In this document: positions 1-5,480 of the stretch, piece by piece
Numbering within the stretch: position 1 is the first letter of the stretch
Layout of the letters: each line of letters starts with the position of its first letter
Assembly (NCBI GenBank): GCA_905373295.1
Contig: CAJPSJ010000071.1
Span: forward strand, 1-8,842
Direction: 5' to 3'
Source of the DNA: an uncultured Campylobacter sp.
GTDB lineage: Bacteria > Campylobacterota > Campylobacteria > Campylobacterales > Campylobacteraceae
Length of the DNA: 8,842 bases
Notes under the pieces: generated by a model
Seen by the model: only the letters and a program-made list of their open reading frames with translations
What the model was told of the DNA's origin: nothing
Database searches by the model: none
Translations under genes and position numbers: made by a program

Positions 1-659
1 TTATTATAAATTTGCTCTGCGCTTTCCTCAAACTCAAAAAGCCCGTCTGATTTGCTTATTTTTTTGCAGTGCGTAGCCTGCGCGTCATCTTGCTTAAGCG
101 GCGTCAAATTTGCAAAATTTCGCAGCACTCGCACGATCAGCTCGCCCGCTAGATCGCCCAGTTCGTCAAACAGCTGCGCCGCCGTCTTGTCCTCGCAAGG
201 CGTGTAGGCAAAATCAAGCATATCCCCCGTGTCAAGCCCCGCATCCATCAGCATCGCCGTCACACCCGTCTGCTTCTCGCCAGCCAAGATCGCGCTTTGG
301 ATGGGGCTCGCGCCGCGGTATTTAGGCAGGATCGAAGCGTGCAGATTTATACAAGGCGCGATATCAAGGATAGCCTGCGGCAAAATTTTACCGTATGCCG
401 CAACCACGATAAAATCAGGCTTTAGCTCTTTTATCTGCGCTCGGGCCGCCCCCTCTTTTAAACTCGCAGGCTGAAATATCGGCACGGCAGGCAGGTGCTG
501 CTGCGCGTAAACTTTAACCTCGCTCGGAGTTAAAATTTGCTTCCTGCCGACTGGCTTATCGGGCTGCGTAAAGACGGCCGCGATCTCAAATTTCGCCTCC
601 GTAAGCGCGCGTAAAATTTTAGCCGCATACTCGGGCGTACCCATAAAAACTATATTCAT
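1..659 (-). CDS. fmt: Methionyl-tRNA formyltransferase, N-terminal part (cut by window edge)
   Basis: Fmt transfers a formyl group from 10-formyl-tetrahydrofolate to Met-tRNA(fMet), making the initiator tRNA in the cytosol. The 219 codons seen begin MNIVFMGTPEYAAKILRAL, the typical start of the formyltransferase fold. The catalytic signature is present: INLHASILPKYRGASPIQ near residues 104-121 carries Asn105 and His107, and GLDTGDM near 141-147 carries the catalytic Asp143. The linker motif THCKKISKSDG near 196-206 marks the passage to the C-terminal OB-like domain, most of which lies beyond position 1 (the family is about 300 residues). The start at 659 is set by AAAGGAAAAGA just upstream. 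This start overlaps the stop of a possible small gene (656-763) as ATGA. In C. jejuni fmt follows proB; here it follows an EF-hand lipoprotein gene. Identification is secure. Confidence 0.96.
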   Translation of the reverse strand, partial: MNIVFMGTPEYAAKILRALTEAKFEIAAVFTQPDKPVGRKQILTPSEVKVYAQQHLPAVPIFQPASLKEGAARAQIKELKPDFIVVAAYGKILPQAILDIAPCINLHASILPKYRGASPIQSAILAGEKQTGVTAMLMDAGLDTGDMLDFAYTPCEDKTAAQLFDELGDLAGELIVRVLRNFANLTPLKQDDAQATHCKKISKSDGLFEFEESAEQIYN

Positions 660-763
660 TCTTTTCCTTTAAATTTAGCCACATCACGGCGCGAGCGATC
701 ATACGGACGCCAATCGTGTTCGAAATAAATTTCACGCAGACTGCGAGGCAAACCCGGCTTCAC
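656..763 (-). CDS. Possible 35-residue small protein, coupled to fmt
   Basis: This is an open frame in the short gap between the EF-hand lipoprotein gene and fmt. It would start at a GTG at 763, 11 bases after the lipoprotein stop, with AAGG (773-776) about nine bases upstream. Its TGA stop overlaps the fmt ATG (sequence ATGA), a common arrangement for translational coupling. The predicted peptide reads roughly KPGLPRSLREIYFEHDW followed by RPYDRSRRDVAKFKGKE. It is very basic and charged, with clustered aromatics, and has no signal peptide or membrane segment. I do not recognise a family. The same frame stays open upstream for a further dozen codons without a standard start. It could be a genuine small gene, the remnant tail of a lost gene (proB sits here in C. 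jejuni), or chance, since stop codons are sparse in this sequence. Confidence 0.4.
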   Translation of the reverse strand: MKPGLPRSLREIYFEHDWRPYDRSRRDVAKFKGKE

Positions 764-774
764 GCTCGTGCGCC

Positions 775-1116
775 TTATTTGACGGCGGATTGATTTTCAT
801 CTCCACCTTGATCCTTCCACGGCCAAGAAGCGCAAGGATCTTCGGACCAATAAATCTTTGCAGACGATTTCGCCCCCAGCTCGTCAAGGCTAATCTCGCC
901 GTCACGATTAGCATCGAGCCTCTTAAATTCTGAGCCCGAGCGCAGATTTAGCTCTACTTTCAGTCCGGACGGCACCTCGCTCGTCATCCACTCCTGCAAG
1001 CTCAGCGCGCCGTCGTGATCTTTATCGTTAAAGTCCATAAAATAAGGCACTGGATCGGCGGGATCGCAACCGTATGCGCCGAAGCATAAAAATACTAGAA
1101 TAAAAATTTTATTCAT
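775..1116 (-). CDS. Small exported EF-hand protein, probable lipoprotein
   Basis: This 113-residue protein starts with a short hydrophobic leader (MNKIFILVFLCFGAYGC). Cys17 in the context AYGC is a plausible but non-ideal lipobox, so it is probably a lipoprotein facing the periplasm or cell surface. Two canonical 12-residue calcium-binding EF loops follow: DKDHDGALSLQE (residues 31-42) and DANRDGEISLDE (68-79). Both have acidic or Asn residues at positions 1, 3 and 5, Gly at 6, a hydrophobic residue at 8 and Glu at 12, so Ca2+ binding is likely. Between and after the loops there is no recognisable enzyme domain. The start is supported by a strong AAGGAGG (1121-1127). It lies between obgE and fmt, the place of proB in C. 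jejuni. The EF-hand call is firm; the cellular role is unknown. Confidence 0.85.
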   Translation of the reverse strand: MNKIFILVFLCFGAYGCDPADPVPYFMDFNDKDHDGALSLQEWMTSEVPSGLKVELNLRSGSEFKRLDANRDGEISLDELGAKSSAKIYWSEDPCASWPWKDQGGDENQSAVK

Positions 1117-1248
1117 TTCGCCTCCTTAAATTTTATCTTTTTGCGGCGTTTGCGAGCGATAAGCATAAAATTTACCCGCATATACGGGCGCGCTTAAGGC
1201 CTGCGTTCGCAAAAACCCTCTTCGGCGCGGCTTTGGCGCAATCTACAG

Positions 1249-2298
1249 CTACTTTTTAAGCAGTTCAAGCAGGTTAAATTTTAGCTCGTTTATGTTTTGT
1301 CCCGTCGCCGAGGAGATCGGCATCACGAAAAACGGCTTGGCGGCGTCAAATTCATAAATATCTTGTTTAAATTTCATCTCGCCAGCCGTACCCGTAAGCC
1401 CCAAATGCGACAAAAACGCGTCAAATTTTTCCTGCAAATTTTCGGCCGCGTCCGCGCGAGTTAGAGCGATCGCGTAGTCTCTTTTTGCAAGCTCTTCCGA
1501 AAATTTCGCCGTCTCGGCTCTCAGCGCGTCAAACTGCTCCTCAAGGCTGCGGTAGTTTGCAAGATCGAGCATAAAAAGCAAAATTTTAGTGCGCTCGACG
1601 TGTTTTAAAAACTGCACGCCAAGGCCTCGCCCCTCGCTTGCGCCCTCGATAATGCCAGGAATATCGGCCATTACAAAGCCGCTGTATTCGTCAACCTCGA
1701 CTAGGCCGAGCTTTGGCGTGAGCGTAGTAAACTCGTAGTTTGCGATCTGGGGTTTGGCGTTTGAGACGGTCGAGATCAGCGTGCTTTTACCGACGTTTGG
1801 AAAGCCCACGAGCCCCACGTCGGCGATGAGTTTTAGCTCCAGCCGCACCTCGCGCGTTTCGCCTTCGAGGCCTTTTTGCGCATATTCTGGGGCTTGATTG
1901 ATCGAGCTTTTAAAATGCACGTTGCCAAGCCCGCCTTTGCCGCCTTTTAAAAATAGCCTCGTCTCTCCGTCATTTAGCATATCAAGCACCAGCTCGCCGC
2001 TATCTTCGTCGTAAACGCTGGTGCCAGGAGGGACGATGAGATAGAGATCCTCGCCGCTTTTGCCAGTCTTTTTGCGACCCTCACCGGGCGCGCCGTTTTG
2101 CGCTTTAAACTCACGCTTGCCCTTGTAGGATGAGAGGGTGTGGGAATTTTTATCAACCCTAAAATACACGTCGCCGCCGTCGCCGCCGTCGCCGCCGTCG
2201 GGACCGCCCAGGATGACGAATTTTTCGCGGCGAAAGCTAACGCAACCTGCGCCGCCGTCGCCTGATTTGACGCTAAATTTTACGCTGTCTATGAACAT
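1249..2298 (-). CDS. obgE: Obg/CgtA GTPase, ribosome assembly
   Basis: Obg is a GTPase that binds the 50S subunit and acts in ribosome maturation and stress control. This copy has 349 residues, the usual length. The glycine-rich Obg fold occupies about residues 1-157 (including [13 protein letters not shown] at 31-43). The G domain follows: G1 GFPNVGKS (165-172), G2 TT (191-192), G3 DIPG (212-215), G5 SSA (329-331). The G4 position reads TRAD (280-283) instead of NKxD. The longer open frame up to 2334 was rejected: [19 protein letters not shown] is the family start and has AAGGAT just upstream, whereas the extra 12 residues have no homologous role. It lies downstream of rplU-rpmA but behind their terminator, with its own -10 in the gap. 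Ends at TAG with no strong terminator. Confidence 0.97.
   Translation of the reverse strand: MFIDSVKFSVKSGDGGAGCVSFRREKFVILGGPDGGDGGDGGDVYFRVDKNSHTLSSYKGKREFKAQNGAPGEGRKKTGKSGEDLYLIVPPGTSVYDEDSGELVLDMLNDGETRLFLKGGKGGLGNVHFKSSINQAPEYAQKGLEGETREVRLELKLIADVGLVGFPNVGKSTLISTVSNAKPQIANYEFTTLTPKLGLVEVDEYSGFVMADIPGIIEGASEGRGLGVQFLKHVERTKILLFMLDLANYRSLEEQFDALRAETAKFSEELAKRDYAIALTRADAAENLQEKFDAFLSHLGLTGTAGEMKFKQDIYEFDAAKPFFVMPISSATGQNINELKFNLLELLKK
2170..2199 (-). repeat. 9-bp tandem repeat inside obgE (GGD codons)
   Basis: On the plus strand GCCGCCGTC is present three times in a row (2173-2199), preceded by a partial copy (GTC at 2170-2172). On the coding strand it encodes repeated Gly-Gly-Asp in the glycine-rich Obg domain. 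Copy number change would alter the protein by three residues without a frameshift. Confidence 0.8.
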
Positions 2299-2323
2299 AG
2301 CTATCCTTAAATTTAAAACGGCA

Positions 2324-2329
2324 ATTATA
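2324..2329 (-). promoter_or_regulatory. Putative obgE promoter, -10 TATAAT
   Basis: On the minus strand the sequence reads TTTGGCTATAATTGCC, a perfect -10 hexamer lying 26 bases before the obgE ATG. The upstream region is AT-rich with no -35, as is normal for Campylobacter sigma-70 promoters. Its position after the rpmA terminator suggests obgE is at least partly transcribed on its own. Confidence 0.6.
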
Positions 2330-2363
2330 GCCAAATGAGTTGAAGATAATTTTTAAACGGATG

Positions 2364-2391
2364 AAATTTTAAAAGAGGGGCTTGCGCCCCC
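2364..2391 (-). terminator. Intrinsic terminator after rplU-rpmA
   Basis: Minus-strand RNA would form GGGGC-GCAA-GCCCC (arms 2377-2381 and 2386-2390, with a flanking G-U pair) followed by TTTTAAAATTT. It lies 18 bases after the rpmA stop and separates rplU-rpmA from obgE. Confidence 0.8.
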
Positions 2392-2408
2392 GAAGATTTT
2401 AGCGGTAA

Positions 2409-2666
2409 TTACGCAGCTGGATAAACCGACACTTTTTTGCGATTTTTATCTTTTCGCTCAAATTTTACGACGCCGTCGATCAGCGCGAAAATCGTGTGAT
2501 CGCTACCCATGCCTACGTTGCTGCCCGGGTGCGTCGCAGTGCCGCGCTGGCGGATGATGATGTTGCCTGCGCGAACGAACTCGCCGCCGAATTTTTTGAC
2601 GCCCAAGCGGCGTCCGATACTATCTCTATTATTTTGGGTTGAGCCTTGACCTTTTTTGTGTGCCAT
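2409..2666 (-). CDS. rpmA: 50S ribosomal protein L27
   Basis: L27 sits at the 50S peptidyl-transferase region, with its N-terminal tail reaching towards the tRNA 3' end. The 85-residue protein starts [18 protein letters not shown] and carries the hallmark central [17 protein letters not shown] and [17 protein letters not shown]. The N-terminus begins directly with AHKKG, so it lacks the cleavable extension found in Firmicutes L27. The start at 2666 has AAGGATAGGAA directly upstream. It follows rplU with a 10-base gap, forming the conserved L21-L27 pair, and is followed by a strong terminator. Confidence 0.98.
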   Translation of the reverse strand: MAHKKGQGSTQNNRDSIGRRLGVKKFGGEFVRAGNIIIRQRGTATHPGSNVGMGSDHTIFALIDGVVKFERKDKNRKKVSVYPAA

Positions 2667-2676
2667 TTCCTATCCT

Positions 2677-2985
2677 TTATGCGTTGATCGAAACGACTTT
2701 GACGCGGGTGTATTGGCGTCTGAAGCCGCGTTTTACTTTTGAATCTTTACGTCTGCGTTTTTTAAAGATAACGACTTTTTTATCCTTGCCTTCGCAAACA
2801 ACCTCCAAAACCACCTTGGCACCCTTTACAAACGGTGCTCCTACCTTTAACTCGCCGTCATTTAGCGCTAAAACTTCGCTAAGCTCGAGCTTTGCTTTCG
2901 GCTCAGCATTAAAATGGTCTAAATTTAGGTAGTTGCCCTCTTCGACCTTATACTGCTTGCCGCCGTGTTTGATGATAGCATACAT
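2677..2985 (-). CDS. rplU: 50S ribosomal protein L21
   Basis: L21 is a 23S rRNA-binding protein of the large subunit. The 102-residue product begins [19 protein letters not shown], the diagnostic L21 start. It ends with a basic stretch ([20 protein letters not shown]) followed by KVVSINA, including the family signature around [18 protein letters not shown]. The frame stays open upstream to 3066, but the added 27 residues (including NGLLNFARQ) are not part of the family. The ATG at 2985 has AAAGGATTTTT upstream, so it is the true start. First gene of the rplU-rpmA unit, with an extended -10 promoter about 80 bases upstream. Confidence 0.98.
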   Translation of the reverse strand: MYAIIKHGGKQYKVEEGNYLNLDHFNAEPKAKLELSEVLALNDGELKVGAPFVKGAKVVLEVVCEGKDKKVVIFKKRRRKDSKVKRGFRRQYTRVKVVSINA

Positions 2986-3067
2986 CAAAAATCCTTTAAA
3001 ATTTGGTAGCCAAAAAGGCATTTGCCGTGCAAAATTTAAAAGCCCGTTTGGTATGAAAGGTTGCAAT

Positions 3068-3076
3068 ATTATCTCA
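3068..3076 (-). promoter_or_regulatory. Putative rplU-rpmA promoter, extended -10
   Basis: The minus strand reads TGAGATAAT: TG, one base, then GATAAT (hexamer 3068-3073), an extended -10. The implied leader before rplU is about 75 nt. It contains a weak GGCA/TGCC hairpin followed by TTTTT (around 3005-3017), which may or may not attenuate transcription. Confidence 0.5.
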
Positions 3077-3168
3077 AATTTTATAAATTCCTACTGAAAC
3101 GCCTCGCAAAATTCCTGCGAAATTTCAAATTTCAAGGGCTCGGATTTATTTTAAACTAAAGATAAATG

Positions 3169-3177
3169 TGCTACTAT
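3169..3177 (+). promoter_or_regulatory. Putative promoter of the 3206 lipoprotein gene, extended -10
   Basis: TGCTACTAT gives TG, one base, then TACTAT (3172-3177), with AT-rich sequence upstream. It is 28 bases before the ATG at 3206 and divergent from the rplU promoter. Confidence 0.5.
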
Positions 3178-3205
3178 CGCAACGAAATTTTTGAAGGAGA
3201 ATTTT

Positions 3206-3634
3206 ATGAGAAATTTAATAGCTGCGCTCGTAGCAGCGGTATTTTTTATCGGTTGTTCCAACTGGAATATATCCAACGAACCAAGCGGAGTACGCAATCA
3301 AACAAAATCCCAAAGCAGCAAAACAAATATCGGCGGCGTAAATGATAAAGTCCAAGAGGTTTCCACCGCAGGCACCACTGATATGGTCGAAACGACCTTG
3401 CCCGATAGCACAGGTATGACTAATGCGCCGAAAGACCGCAGCGATGCATTTCATATCAATCAAGTAATTTCTGCATGGAATAAACAGCCAGACTCCATCA
3501 AAACAACCGAAGACAATGGCAATATCTACACCTGGAAAAACTATAAGCCAGGCTGCGACGTATCACTTACCAGCGACTCGGAAGGCTACGTATCAAAATC
3601 CGCTATCAAATCAGCACTGTCTCAGTGTCTATAA
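3206..3634 (+). CDS. Putative lipoprotein of unknown function
   Basis: The 142-residue product begins MRNLIAALVAAVFFIGCSNW: two residues, a hydrophobic core and a lipobox-like FIGC with Cys17, so it is likely lipid-anchored. The ATG at 3206 was chosen over an upstream TTG (3191) because AAGGAGA (3194-3200) lies between them and fits the ATG. Residues 20-80 are Ser/Thr/Asn-rich and probably a flexible linker. The C-terminal part (about 81-142) looks folded: HINQVISAWNKQPDSIKT, then NGNIYTWKNYKPGCDVSL, ending SALSQCL. Cys117 and Cys141 could form a disulfide. The pattern of 'W.kPdsi' followed by 'yTWk...C.v.f' recalls small outer-membrane lipoproteins with an SmpA/BamE-like half, but that is a weak resemblance. 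It is followed by the DUF411 gene on the same strand; function unknown. Confidence 0.85.
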   Translation: MRNLIAALVAAVFFIGCSNWNISNEPSGVRNQTKSQSSKTNIGGVNDKVQEVSTAGTTDMVETTLPDSTGMTNAPKDRSDAFHINQVISAWNKQPDSIKTTEDNGNIYTWKNYKPGCDVSLTSDSEGYVSKSAIKSALSQCL

Positions 3635-3659
3635 CCAACTTATCCGCTTTATCCGCGAC

Positions 3660-3691
3660 GCCGAAATTTTAAAATTTCTTAAAATTTCGGC
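3660..3691 (+). terminator. Inverted repeat after the 3206 lipoprotein gene, possible terminator
   Basis: GCCGAAATTTT (3660-3670) and AAAATTTCGGC (3681-3691) form a perfect 11-bp stem with a 10-base loop, 26 bases after the stop codon. No T-run follows, so termination by this hairpin alone is uncertain; it might instead protect the mRNA 3' end. Confidence 0.45.
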
Positions 3692-3767
3692 TTACGAGCG
3701 GGTCTGCTTCGTCAAATTTAATCTTAGAGTTATATGGTTCGCTCTTAAAAATTTACTATACGTATTG

Positions 3768-3773
3768 TATAAT
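3768..3773 (+). promoter_or_regulatory. Putative promoter of the DUF411 gene, -10 TATAAT
   Basis: GTATTGTATAATCG contains a perfect TATAAT, preceded by TTG and an AT-rich stretch. A TTAAAA lies 17 bases upstream (3745-3750). The -10 is 27 bases before the ATG, so this gene need not depend on the upstream lipoprotein promoter. Confidence 0.6.
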
Positions 3774-3800
3774 CGAGGACTTTTATCACTGGAGTAAAAT

Positions 3801-4262
3801 ATGAAGAAAATTTTATTTGTAGGTGCGCTTTTAGCGGCATTAGGTAGCTATGCGGTGGCGGGCGAACACATCAAGGTCTATCACGGCGAGAGCTGCGGCT
3901 GTTGTCACAACTGGGCAAAATATATGGAGCAAAATGGCTTTGAAGTCGAGATGATTTCGCTGGCTGACGAGCCGCTTATCCAGAAGAAGAATGAGTTTGG
4001 GCTTCCGCTGGAGCTCGTTAGCTGCCACACCGCGATCATAGACGGATATGTAGTCGAAGGACATATGCCAGCAGGTGAGATCCGCACGTTACTAAAAAAT
4101 AAGCCTAAAGACGTCATCGGCATAGCAGTACCTGGCATGCCACTAGAAGCGCCAGGTATGGAGCAGGGCTCTCAGCCCGAGGTCTATGACGTGGTAGCGT
4201 TTAAAAAAGACGGCTCGTATCAAAGCATCGCCACTTACAAAGGCAGAGAAAAAATCAAATAA
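3801..4262 (+). CDS. Exported DUF411 metal-binding protein
   Basis: The 153-residue protein has a signal peptide (MKKILFVGALLAALGSYAVA, cleavage likely after Ala20), placing it in the periplasm. The mature part matches the DUF411 (COG3019) pattern: IKVYHGESCGCCHNW with Cys32, Cys34 and Cys35; LVSCHTAIIDGYVVEGHMPA with Cys75, His76 and His88; IGIAVPGMPLEAPGME with Met113 and Met120. These Cys, His and Met residues are plausible metal, probably copper, ligands; members often lie near copper-handling genes, although none is seen here. The thioredoxin-like start (strand, then CxCC before a helix) suggests a related fold. The start is supported by GGAGT (3791-3795). It has its own promoter and is followed by a palindromic hairpin. 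Family assignment is strong; the role in copper binding is inference. Confidence 0.9.
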   Translation: MKKILFVGALLAALGSYAVAGEHIKVYHGESCGCCHNWAKYMEQNGFEVEMISLADEPLIQKKNEFGLPLELVSCHTAIIDGYVVEGHMPAGEIRTLLKNKPKDVIGIAVPGMPLEAPGMEQGSQPEVYDVVAFKKDGSYQSIATYKGREKIK

Positions 4263-4265
4263 TCC

Positions 4266-4281
4266 GCCGCTTTAAAGCGGC
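4266..4281 (+). terminator. Palindromic hairpin after the DUF411 gene
   Basis: GCCGCTTTAAAGCGGC is a perfect 16-bp palindrome three bases after the stop. It can form a GC-rich stem, but no clear T-run follows. It probably marks the transcript end between this gene and the oppositely oriented tRNA. Confidence 0.5.
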
Positions 4282-4425
4282 AACTTACTTATTAGCTCGC
4301 TAAAATTTTGCCTATTTTATGGCTCGACGCAATTTGCCTCAGCTAGCGAATGCTGCCATGATCTGCAAAAATGACGCGCAAATTAATTTCAAAAACTAGC
4401 ATGATAAAGGAAATTAAAATTCGGA

Positions 4426-4499
4426 TGGATGGGCTAATAGGGGTCGAACCTATATTCACAAATCCAGAGTTTGTTGTCCTGCCATTAGACGATAGCCCA
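4426..4499 (-). tRNA. tRNA-Gln, anticodon CUG
   Basis: The 74-base cloverleaf on the minus strand has acceptor arms TGGGCTA/TAGCCCA, a 3-bp D stem GTC/GAC and anticodon stem ACAAA/TTTGT with loop CTCTGGA (anticodon CTG). A 4-base variable loop, T stem ATAGG/CCTAT and loop TTCGACC follow, and the 3' CCA is encoded (4426-4428). The first pair is U1-A72, a tRNA-Gln hallmark, and the short D stem also fits Gln. The discriminator base is U73, where E. coli tRNA-Gln has G73, and position 37 is G. In organisms without GlnRS, as is typical of Campylobacter, tRNA-Gln is first charged with Glu and then amidated by GatCAB. Decodes CAG. Confidence 0.92.
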
Positions 4500-4511
4500 T
4501 TGCGGAAGCGG

Positions 4512-4520
4512 TATTTTATA
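4512..4520 (-). promoter_or_regulatory. Putative tRNA-Gln promoter, -10 TATAAAAT
   Basis: The minus strand reads TTCTATAAAATACC directly upstream of the tRNA 5' end, with a T-rich stretch (TTTTTTAAAGC) further up. The spacing implies a leader of only a few bases. Confidence 0.5.
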
Positions 4521-4771
4521 GAATTTTGCTTTAAAAAAGCATAAGAGCGGGCGGAATTTTAAAATTTTGCAAAATTTTAATTAAATTTGAAGCCCTGCTG
4601 CGCCTAAACGATAAAATTAAAACGCAAAAGCCAACGCTGCTTTCATCGGCTCCGATAAAAGGGCTGCTCGCCGCGGAGCTAAATTTTAAAATTTGGCTAG
4701 TTTATCCTATATTTACGCCTTCGCGAGCTATTTGTCGCAGGACGAAATTTTAGCATATAAGCCTGTCTTCA

Positions 4772-4785
4772 AAACATATATGTTT
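4772..4785. repeat. 14-bp perfect palindrome AAACATATATGTTT
   Basis: AAACATATATGTTT is its own reverse complement and lies in the gene-poor region. It has the shape of a dimeric regulator site, but no nearby gene uses it obviously. Confidence 0.5.
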
Positions 4786-5077
4786 AGTGCTCGCTGGGCG
4801 CGGGCGCGGCCTTAAATGATATAAATCACACCGAAAATCCGCAGCGAACATAATTGCGACAAAACCCGGAATGCAGCGCCAAAATAAGCGTCAAATAGAC
4901 TTGCGATAGGATTGCACAAAAGTCCTACCAAATACTCACCTCAGACGAAGCATAGAATTTATCGCGATTAAGTGGGTCTAAACTAAAATCAAAGCCATAT
5001 AATTTGAGTGCGAAGCTTGCATAAAATTTCTTGCAAAGGCCGTTCGCAGGCTCAAAAGATATTGCGAAATTGCGTAA

Positions 5078-5253
5078 AATTTGACTGCGGCAAGATTTTC
5101 CAGTACATTGTGTTAATACAAACCGAAAGTAAATAAAACACAATTACTCGAAGTAGCAAAATTTTCCCATACGTTGCTAATACCGAACATTAAACGAATC
5201 AGATCAAGTACTATGGACAAAGTGAAATATTCCCGTACATTGTTAGTTCAGCA
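5078..5253. repeat. Degraded tandem repeat, 66-bp period, three copies
   Basis: Three similar blocks are spaced exactly 66 bases apart, read from their central TTTTCC/TATTCC: 5096, 5162 and 5228. The cores are GATTTTCCAGTACATTG, AATTTTCCCATACGTTG and AATATTCCCGTACATTG. Flanking similarity extends upstream (ACT, a purine-rich spacer, then GCAAAA) and downstream (TAATAC, then CCGAA in the first two copies). Divergence between copies is substantial, so the array is old. The 66-base period equals 22 codons. Confidence 0.65.
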
Positions 5254-5480
5254 CAGGCTATTGCTAGACCAGAGCAGAAATATGCGAAATTTAACTCCGC
5301 GCATCGTTTGAACACTTAGAAAGCGCCTTGCTTTCCAGCTAAATAGCACGAGCAAATTCATATCGCGTGCTGTTTAAAACTCAAAAATTAATTGGAAATT
5401 TTAAATTTCGGGCGCGGGTTCACTTCCAAGTATTTGCAAAAATAGCGCATCGAAGCTAGAAAAATTTCGCTCCGTCGCGC

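Larger units (their letters stand above)
4521..5480. other. Gene-poor region of about 960 bases between tRNA-Gln and the HAD phosphatase gene
   Basis: No convincing gene is seen on either strand. It holds long AAATTTTAAAATTT runs, a plus-strand frame without a usable start (about 4527-4751), a 14-bp palindrome at 4772-4785, an extended -10-like site on the plus strand at 4817-4825 (TGATATAAA), and a degraded 66-bp tandem repeat (about 5078-5253). A 72-codon minus-strand frame at 4925-5143 overlaps one repeat copy, has no clear ribosome binding site and resembles no family I know. The stretch may be decayed gene remnants, but no parent can be named. Confidence 0.6.

Noticed and set aside
1175..1188. 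CCCGCATATACGGG hairpin after obgE
   Set aside because: Only a 4-bp GC stem with a mismatch inside and a poor T-run; too weak to call a terminator.
2299..2334. 12-residue N-terminal extension of Obg
   Set aside because: The family start MFIDSVKF has its own ribosome site, and the extension overlaps the probable -10 TATAAT.
3003..3020. L21 autoregulatory leader hairpin
   Set aside because: The GGCA/TGCC stem is very short, and I cannot match a known L21 leader structure from sequence alone.
2986..3066. 27-residue N-terminal extension of L21
   Set aside because: L21 begins [12 protein letters not shown] throughout bacteria, and AAAGGA precedes that ATG; the rest is leader.
3516..3797. 93-codon plus-strand frame overlapping the 3206 lipoprotein
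   Set aside because: It is out of frame with a clear gene, runs through an inverted repeat and a promoter, and has no ribosome site.
4426..4450. tRNA 3' end as an integration (att) site
   Set aside because: No second copy of the tRNA 3' end and no integrase or phage gene is visible in the window.
4425..4541. Plus-strand ATG frame reading MDGLIGVEPIFTNPEF and on to a TAA
   Set aside because: It lies antisense over the whole tRNA-Gln gene, whose cloverleaf fully explains the sequence.
4925..5143. 72-codon minus-strand frame in the gene-poor region
   Set aside because: No ribosome binding site, odd composition, no recognisable family, and it overlaps one copy of the degraded repeat.
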